A DNA stretch of 64,000 bases, from NCBI GenBank assembly GCA_029747015.1, contig JAKOGI010001185.1:132001-196000 (forward strand), read 5' to 3'. Source of the DNA: Carnegiea gigantea. Lineage: Eukaryota > Streptophyta > Magnoliopsida > Caryophyllales > Cactaceae. Shown piece after piece: positions 58,463 to 64,000 of the stretch. The notes under the pieces are model-generated. The model was not told the DNA's origin and ran no database searches. It saw nothing but the letters and a program-made list of their open reading frames with translations. A program made the position numbers and the translations under genes. Within the stretch, counting starts at the first letter, position 1, and every line of letters starts with the position of its first letter.

Positions 58463-58815
58463 TGTTGCTTGATCGAAGTAACGGCCACTAAGCCCAAATA
58501 AATAAGGGGAAGTGGAGTTATGAGGGGGGTTATATTTAGCAAACGGTTATGGCTAAGTGCCATATATATATACCCCCCAATATACCAAGCTAATATATAC
58601 ATATTCAGAAATTGAGAATCAGTATATCTTACCCCCCTCTTTCTCTCTCTTTACGTGTGTATCTAAGTGATACATATTACGGGTTTGCGACGTGGAATTC
58701 AACCGGGACTCTGGTAGCCTCTGGGATATTTATTCGTGGAGCAAAAGACTACAAAGGTTCTGTACGCTTCCGCACATATTCTAGGTATGTCCTAAAAACT
58801 CTATTTTGTTTAACA
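58463..58815 (+). repeat. 3' LTR of inner Copia (353 bp)
   Basis: TGTTGCTTGATCGAAG...TTTGTTTAACA. Nearly identical to the 5' LTR. Confidence 0.95.
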
Positions 58816-58820
58816 GCCCC

Positions 58821-60430
58821 AAAAACCGTGCGCTTGCCTAGACAACTGCTGGAGTAGCCTCATTCATTGGTTGACAGGGGGAGCAATGAACCTCTAAGCC
58901 CAGCCACAAGGACAAAGCGACACACAGGGGACTCACGCCAGCACAGATTGACGCCCTATGTTCAAGGAGAGAAAGAGCAAAGAGAAGTTAAGTGGTAAGT
59001 GTTTGACTGTTGACATCTCTGAGTGGATATTAGACTCAGGGGTTTCACACCATATTACATCCAATTTTCAAGCCTTAAAAAATCTAGTAAGGTTGCCTGA
59101 GGTTATTAATATAACCTCACCAACTGGTTACAGAATTGCGGTTAAAGACGTAGGAACTATGGATTTGGGGCATAGTCTAGTCTTGAAAAACATGTTATAT
59201 TCTCCATATATTAATTGCAATCTTATTTATGTGCAACAACTTACTACTGATAAGAATTGCATTATCATTTATGGAATACAGTTTTGTGTTATTCAGGACC
59301 TCATATTGAAGAAACCGATTGGAGCGGGTAAACGGAGAAATGTGTATTATTTCAAGAAGAATGCGGGAGGAACGATATTTGCTGTCATACAATGAGAAGA
59401 ATGCAGTCCCTAGCATCGTATGCTGGGTTATTCATCATTCGGAAGTTTGTCGCATTTATCTACTCAATTTGGTTTTTAGTTAAATAAGGGATCCTATGAA
59501 TTGTGTGATATGTGTCATCGGGCAATCAGATTCGAAATTCTTTTCCTAATAGTAACTCTAAAGCTCAGAAACCTGTTTCACTCATTCCTTGTAATTTGTG
59601 GGGTCCATATCATACTCGCTCTTTAAGTGGTTCCTACTATTTTCTATGTATCGTGGATGATTTTAGTTGTGTTGTTTGGGTATATTTGCTTAAAGATAAG
59701 TTAGAGATGTGTGAAAAAGTGATTAGTTTTTATGCTATGGTGAAAAATCAATTTGATACTTTTGTCCAGAGAATTCATAGTGACAATGGAGCCAAGTTCA
59801 TCAAAGGACCTTTGCAACCTTTCTTTACTAAGCAGGGAATGCTTCATGAAACATCTTGCATCGACACACCTCAACGAAATGGGCGTATCGAAAGGAAAAA
59901 TCGACATCTTCTTAATATAGCTCATGCCCTGAGATTTCAAGCCTCACTTACTTTAAAATTTTGGGGAAAGTGTGCCTTAGCAGCCGCCCACCTTATAAAC
60001 TGGACCCCAATAAGATTACTTGACTACAAAACCCCATTTCAGGCTCTTTTTGGGATTTCACCTAGTCTAGACCATCTTAGAGTATTCAGGGTGTCTTGCA
60101 TATGCATATAATCATAGTCGATCATGGGACAAGTATGATCCACGAGCGCATAAGTGTAATTTTTTGGGTTATCCACACGGAAAAAAAGGATGGTTACTTT
60201 ATGTTCTCAATAATAGAAAACCTAGGGTGTCACGGGATGTGTGCTTCCATGAAGACATTTTTCCCTATGCTAACCATACTCCACCTCTATCTGACATCCC
60301 CACCACATCCACTAATTTTCCAGTCCACATTTCGGCCCCTTCACCAATCCAGACCGATCAGGCCCAAGCGTATGTAGGCCTACCTGCTCCACAATCTGAA
60401 GACGATGAGTTGGGCTCAGATTCCATGGCC
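58821..60430 (+). pseudogene. Outer Copia protease and integrase, broken
   Basis: Resumes after the inner element. Protease: WILDSGVSHHITSNFQALKN (D-S-G present), then GTMDLGHSLVLKNMLYSPYI. Integrase core: the usual D of the DLWGP block is N here (CNLWGPYHTRSLSGSYYF), second D in IHSDNGAKFIKG, E in PQRNGRIERKNRHLLN. The zinc domain between 59395 and 59512 is decayed by stops. A frameshift near 60096 leads to the C-terminal segment DVCFHEDIFPYAN and a Pro/Ser linker. With the first Asp lost and several stops the integrase is dead. Confidence 0.8.
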
Positions 60431-60547
60431 TAATAACCTAAACAGGCCGGGACTACTTCTACCGAGGTAGCTGGGCCGGAATATGTTGCGGTTGATGATG
60501 GGCCTAGCGACTCATCTCTAAAGAGTAGCACGTTCTAGCCCAACCCA

Positions 60548-62267
60548 ATGGACCTAATGAGCTCGGATTCTCACCATGACTTGTCTTCATCACAACCTTC
60601 TGTCGGGGCCCGTCCTCATCATGATCAAAGGTCTCCCGCACACCTAAAAGGTTATGTTTGTCACGCCATTCACTCGTCCTCCTCACCCATCAATGACGAC
60701 TCTTTAGGTACATCCCATCCACTATCAAAAGTTATTTCCTATGACAGGTTTTCTCCTTCTTATCATGCTTACTTAGCTACGATCACTTCTAGCGATGAGC
60801 CTAAGCATTTCTCCCAGGCCATGCACGATCCTAAATGGAGGGAGGCCATGACAGCTGAAATCAGTGCACTTGAAGCTAACAAGACTTGCGTGTTCACAGC
60901 CTTGCCTCCCGATAAAAAGGCACTTGGGTGTAAGTGGGTCTATAAAATCAAATACCATGCAGATGAAACCATCAAACGCTATAAAGCATAGTTAGTACTG
61001 TTGGGAAATCACCAAATTGAGGGAGAAGATTTTCATGAAACTTTTCTCCTATCGCAAAAATGGATACCATCCAATGCCTTCTTACCGTGGCCGCTTCCAA
61101 GGGCTGGGGTCTTCATCAAATGGATGTGCATAATGCCTTTCTTCATGGTGATGTATATATGAAGCCCCCACCTAGTTTTTCTCCTCCTAACCCTGGTATG
61201 GTTTGCAAGCTTCGAAAGTCTCTTTATGGGCTATGACAAGCGCCTCGCCAATGGTTCCACAAATTGGCCTCTGCTTTGCTTCAATATCGGTTTCATTAGT
61301 CCTATTTGGATCACTCGTTATTCATTTATCGTAAGGGAGGTACTTTACTGGCCTTGCTTATCTATGTGGATGATCTTGTTCTCACAGGTAATAGCCTTGA
61401 GCAATGTCAGTCCTTCAAAGCTTATCTCCATGACTATTTTAAGCTTAAGTATTTGGGGTCCTTAAAGTATCTTCTTGGGATTGAAGTTGCCCAATTCCGG
61501 AAGGGATTATTTTTGTGTCGATGCAAATATACGTTGGATATTCTTGCCGAGATAGGCATCCTTGGTGCCAAATCTGCTTCATTTCCCATGGAACAAAAAT
61601 CACAGGTTGTCTCAGGATACCCGGAAGCCGCTTGTTGATGCCTCATAGTACTGTCATTTTATTGGTTGCCTATTGTACCTTATGATTACTCGGCCAGACA
61701 TAATGTATATATCCTGTTCATATTCTAAGTCAGTTCATGCAATCTCTACGTTAAGGTCACTGGGATGTTGCTACGAGTTCTTCGTTACCTTAAAAGTGCT
61801 CCCGGACAAGAATCTTGTTACCTTAATAAAACCCTCTTCAATTGCATGTTTATTGTGATTCTGACTGGGGAAGTTGTCCTATGTCTCATCGATCTATTAC
61901 AAGGTATCTCGTTAAACTTGGATGTGCCCTAGTGGCTTGGAAAACGAAGAAGCAGGATACAATCTCTTGTTCATCTACCAAGGCTGAGTACCGGGCTATG
62001 GCTAATGCCACTAGTGAAACTATTTGGATATGAAATCTCTTGACTTTTCTCAGTCTCCCAGTTACCTCGACCAAAACGTACTGTGATAATCAGGCTACTA
62101 TTCATATTGCAAACAACCCCGATTTTCATGACCGCACCACGCACATTGAGGTTGATTGTCACTTTATTCATGATTGTATTGTTTCTGGTGAGATTACGCC
62201 TCAGTACACTTGTACAATAGAGCAGTTAGCCGATCTATTTACTAAGGCACTTAGGAAGCGCCATTAA
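60548..62267 (+). pseudogene. Outer Copia reverse transcriptase and RNase H, broken
   Basis: RT: FSQAMHDPKWREAMTAEISA and LGCKWVYKIKYHADETIKRY, then a stop (60989-60991), [16 protein letters not shown] (first catalytic D), KLRKSLYGL followed by a stop, then LLALLIYVDDLVLTGNSLEQ (catalytic YVDD) and YLGSLKYLLGIEVAQ. RNase H: YCDSDWGSCPMSHRSITRYL, SCSSTKAEYRAM and YCDNQATIHIANNPDFHDRT, ending LADLFTKALRKRH at 62267. Frames change near 61300, 61640, 61840 and 62033. Normal Copia order; clearly non-functional. Confidence 0.85.
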
Positions 62268-62325
62268 CATCACCTTATGAGCAAGTTGGGCATTTTGGAC
62301 TGTCACACTCCAACTTGAGTGGGAG

Positions 62326-62529
62326 TATTAGGCAAATAATATTGTATAATATCTTGTATCCTATGTGAGATTAGATAGTATTCACTTGCCTTAGGAATTT
62401 TAGGCTAGATTATATTTTGTGTATGAGCTTCCTACTTTGTGTAAAACTCCTTTCCATCATCAATAAATATTAGGGCTGAGGAGAGCAGCCACAGAGATGT
62501 TTAAGACGCTCCCAAGTACAAATTCCTTA
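62326..62529 (+). repeat. 3' LTR of outer Copia (204 bp)
   Basis: TATTAGGCAAATAATATTG...CAAATTCCTTA, preceded by the purine tract TTGAGTGGGAG. Confidence 0.85.
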
Positions 62530-62534
62530 CCCCC

Positions 62535-64000
62535 CATGACTCCTGTTGGCCCCTCCACATCAAATCCATCCACTCCACTCCCCGAAAACAAAACACCACC
62601 ATTACCCCTCTACTCTTCTTCCCATCTACAATCATCTTGCTAACCCACTTCACTCCCCAAAACAAATTAACGCAAGATCATTATTTATGTAATCATCTTC
62701 TTCTATTCTACAATCTTTATTATAATTGTAGGGGTTTAATTTGGATCTCTGATTTTACAAGTCTTCAGTGAAAAAAGTTGAATCAATTTTTGGGGGTTTA
62801 TCTATGCCAAAGAAAAAGTTGAATGGCCTAAATGTGTGGGGAGGAGGATTTTGAAGACGGCGAGGTTATCAATAATGAGGTAGTTTCCCCATCTGCCTCT
62901 GCATTCTCTAGCAAGTTACAGATTTGTTTACCTGCAAATACGGTAATATGCAAACTGAGGTTGATAAGGGAAATGGAATAGGGTGGAATGATCTTGAAGA
63001 CTACATCAGGATGAGTATTTTAAATATTTACAAATTGAACTCTTTGAATTTAATAACAAATTTGGGTTTCAGTGCTCAAGTTACCCTCAAAAAGAAGATG
63101 GATGCTTGACGTAGGAGCGTGGATAGATGTCAGCAGACATGGAACCGAGAGAATGAGATCGCATGAATGGGTCTGATGTGGGGGGTCTTTTTTCTTTTTT
63201 TTAGGGGCGATTTATGTTAGGTATTTCAATGAGTATTATTTGGTGGGTAAATCAAATTAGTATTTGTTTAGCTGGGAAATTTGGAAGGTTTGATAATAAA
63301 GCTTTAAAAGCATTAATCTCATGTTTGGGTGGATTAAGTAAATTAGATGCCATGACATGATACTTTAAACCTTTCTCTCTCCAAAGCTCCTCTCTCGATC
63401 TTTCCTCCTAAAATACATATGGGTGGATTAAGTAAATTAGACACAATGGACATTCATACAGATGTGACAATGGCAGTCCCAATTTTTGTTTAGGCATGAA
63501 AGCACAAACCCAGGGAGAGCCAGCAGTGAGAAAGCCATGTACAGTAAGCTTTACTTTTCACTTCAAAATGTATTTTTTAGCCATGTTGTTAAATTATCAT
63601 GAGTTTTGGACCTTTGGTCTATGATAATGAGATTTTTATTTGTTCATTGTGCACAATGGATCGATTGTATTTTCTATTTTTTTTGGAGGGTGGGTAATGA
63701 AAATCGATGGGGAAGTTACTGAAGTCAAGCTTATGATGAACCCTCATATCAAAAAGGACATGTGCTTGGGAAATTACAAATTTTTTTTCTTTTCTTTTTT
63801 CCTCATATAGACTTTTTTATCCTGCTAAATTTGATCTATGATATGTAATAATAATGTGCTAAATTTGATCTATGATATACTGCTTTTGTTTACCTCCCTT
63901 CCATTTCAGCCTTTACCAAGTTACCATTTTATTTACCTACTCATATGGTTATCTGCAAATTAAGGGTGAATAATATGGAAACAAAAAAGGGCGGAAGGAT
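62535..64000. other. Flanking sequence with short repeats, no gene recognised
   Basis: Contains the direct repeats TGGGTGGATTAAGTAAATTA (63328 and 63420) and GCTAAATTTGATCTATGATA (63824 and 63858). A small open frame at 62924-63109 has no recognisable domain and poor coding character. T-rich runs at 63180-63200 and 63780-63800. Confidence 0.45.

Larger units (their letters stand above)
51344..58815 (+). mobile_element. Inner Copia retrotransposon, nearly intact
   Basis: 7472 bp with LTRs 51344-51695 and 58463-58815, which differ by about six substitutions and two small indels by eye, and TSD GCCCC (51339-51343, 58816-58820). Primer site TGGTATCAGAGCCA at 51697-51710; purine-rich GAGTGGGAGA before the right LTR. 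Complete Copia gene order with only two in-frame stops and one single-base shift. The insertion splits the gag gene of the outer element. Confidence 0.95.
50192..62529 (+). mobile_element. Outer Copia retrotransposon, degenerate, interrupted in gag
   Basis: LTRs 50192-50397 and 62326-62529 start TATTAGGCAAATAATATTG (canonical TG is TA in both) and end TTCTTCA or TTCCTTA. TSD CCCCC (50187-50191, 62530-62534). Primer site TGGTATCAGAG at 50398-50408; purine tract TTGAGTGGGAG before the right LTR. Gene order gag, protease, integrase, RT, RNase H is Copia. The right part resumes after the inner element at 58821. The two LTRs differ at roughly 14 positions by eye, so it is older than the inner element. 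Confidence 0.9.

Noticed and set aside
62924..63109. Small open frame near the right end
   Set aside because: No domain, weak coding character and no supporting context; likely chance in AT-rich DNA.

Overview
The window is repeat-rich nuclear DNA of a flowering plant, most likely a eudicot. The evidence is AT-rich sequence, plant-type Copia and Gypsy retrotransposons with initiator-Met-tRNA primer sites, a PIF/Harbinger element, a CACTA element, a Cassandra-type 5S-bearing LTR and several MITE-like repeats. I see no intact host gene. The only host-derived coding sequence I recognise is a MADS-box fragment carried inside a transposon. I cannot name the species.

Layout: 1-760 is non-coding and dotted with GGTGACT/AGTCACC motifs. 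841-5654 is a broken PIF/Harbinger element (minus strand) with an ORF1 relic and a transposase relic. 6037-6963 is a LINE reverse-transcriptase relic (minus). 6966-8534 is a decayed pair of LTR-like direct repeats. 9136-46449 is a tandem array of six units of one gag-plus-protease-only, non-autonomous Copia-like retroelement (about 977-bp LTR, about 1.45-kb internal part). The fourth LTR of the array is split by two insertions: a 3.8-kb CACTA element (16834-20646, TSD TTT) carrying the MADS-box fragment, and a 19.8-kb LTR element without pol (20810-40596, TSD GTCAC). That element is itself split in its right LTR by a 12.5-kb Gypsy element of Tekay/Del type (27036-39548, TSD AGCCC). The Gypsy leader holds a Cassandra-type LTR with 5S-rRNA-derived sequence.

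46450-50191 is AT-rich and holds two MITE-like repeats. 50192-62529 is a decayed Copia element with about 205-bp LTRs (TSD CCCCC). A younger, nearly intact Copia element (51344-58815, TSD GCCCC, 352/353-bp LTRs) sits inside its gag gene. 62530-64000 is non-coding sequence with short repeats.

The elements form a relative time series. The tandem array is oldest; the CACTA and pol-less LTR elements entered its fourth LTR; the Gypsy then entered the pol-less element. The inner Copia is younger than the outer Copia. The three observations most worth checking are the Cassandra/Gypsy chimeric leader (36173-36640), the MADS-box capture in the CACTA element (18107-18235) and the six-unit tandem array. 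All boundaries were read by eye; identities and ages are estimates, not computed alignments.
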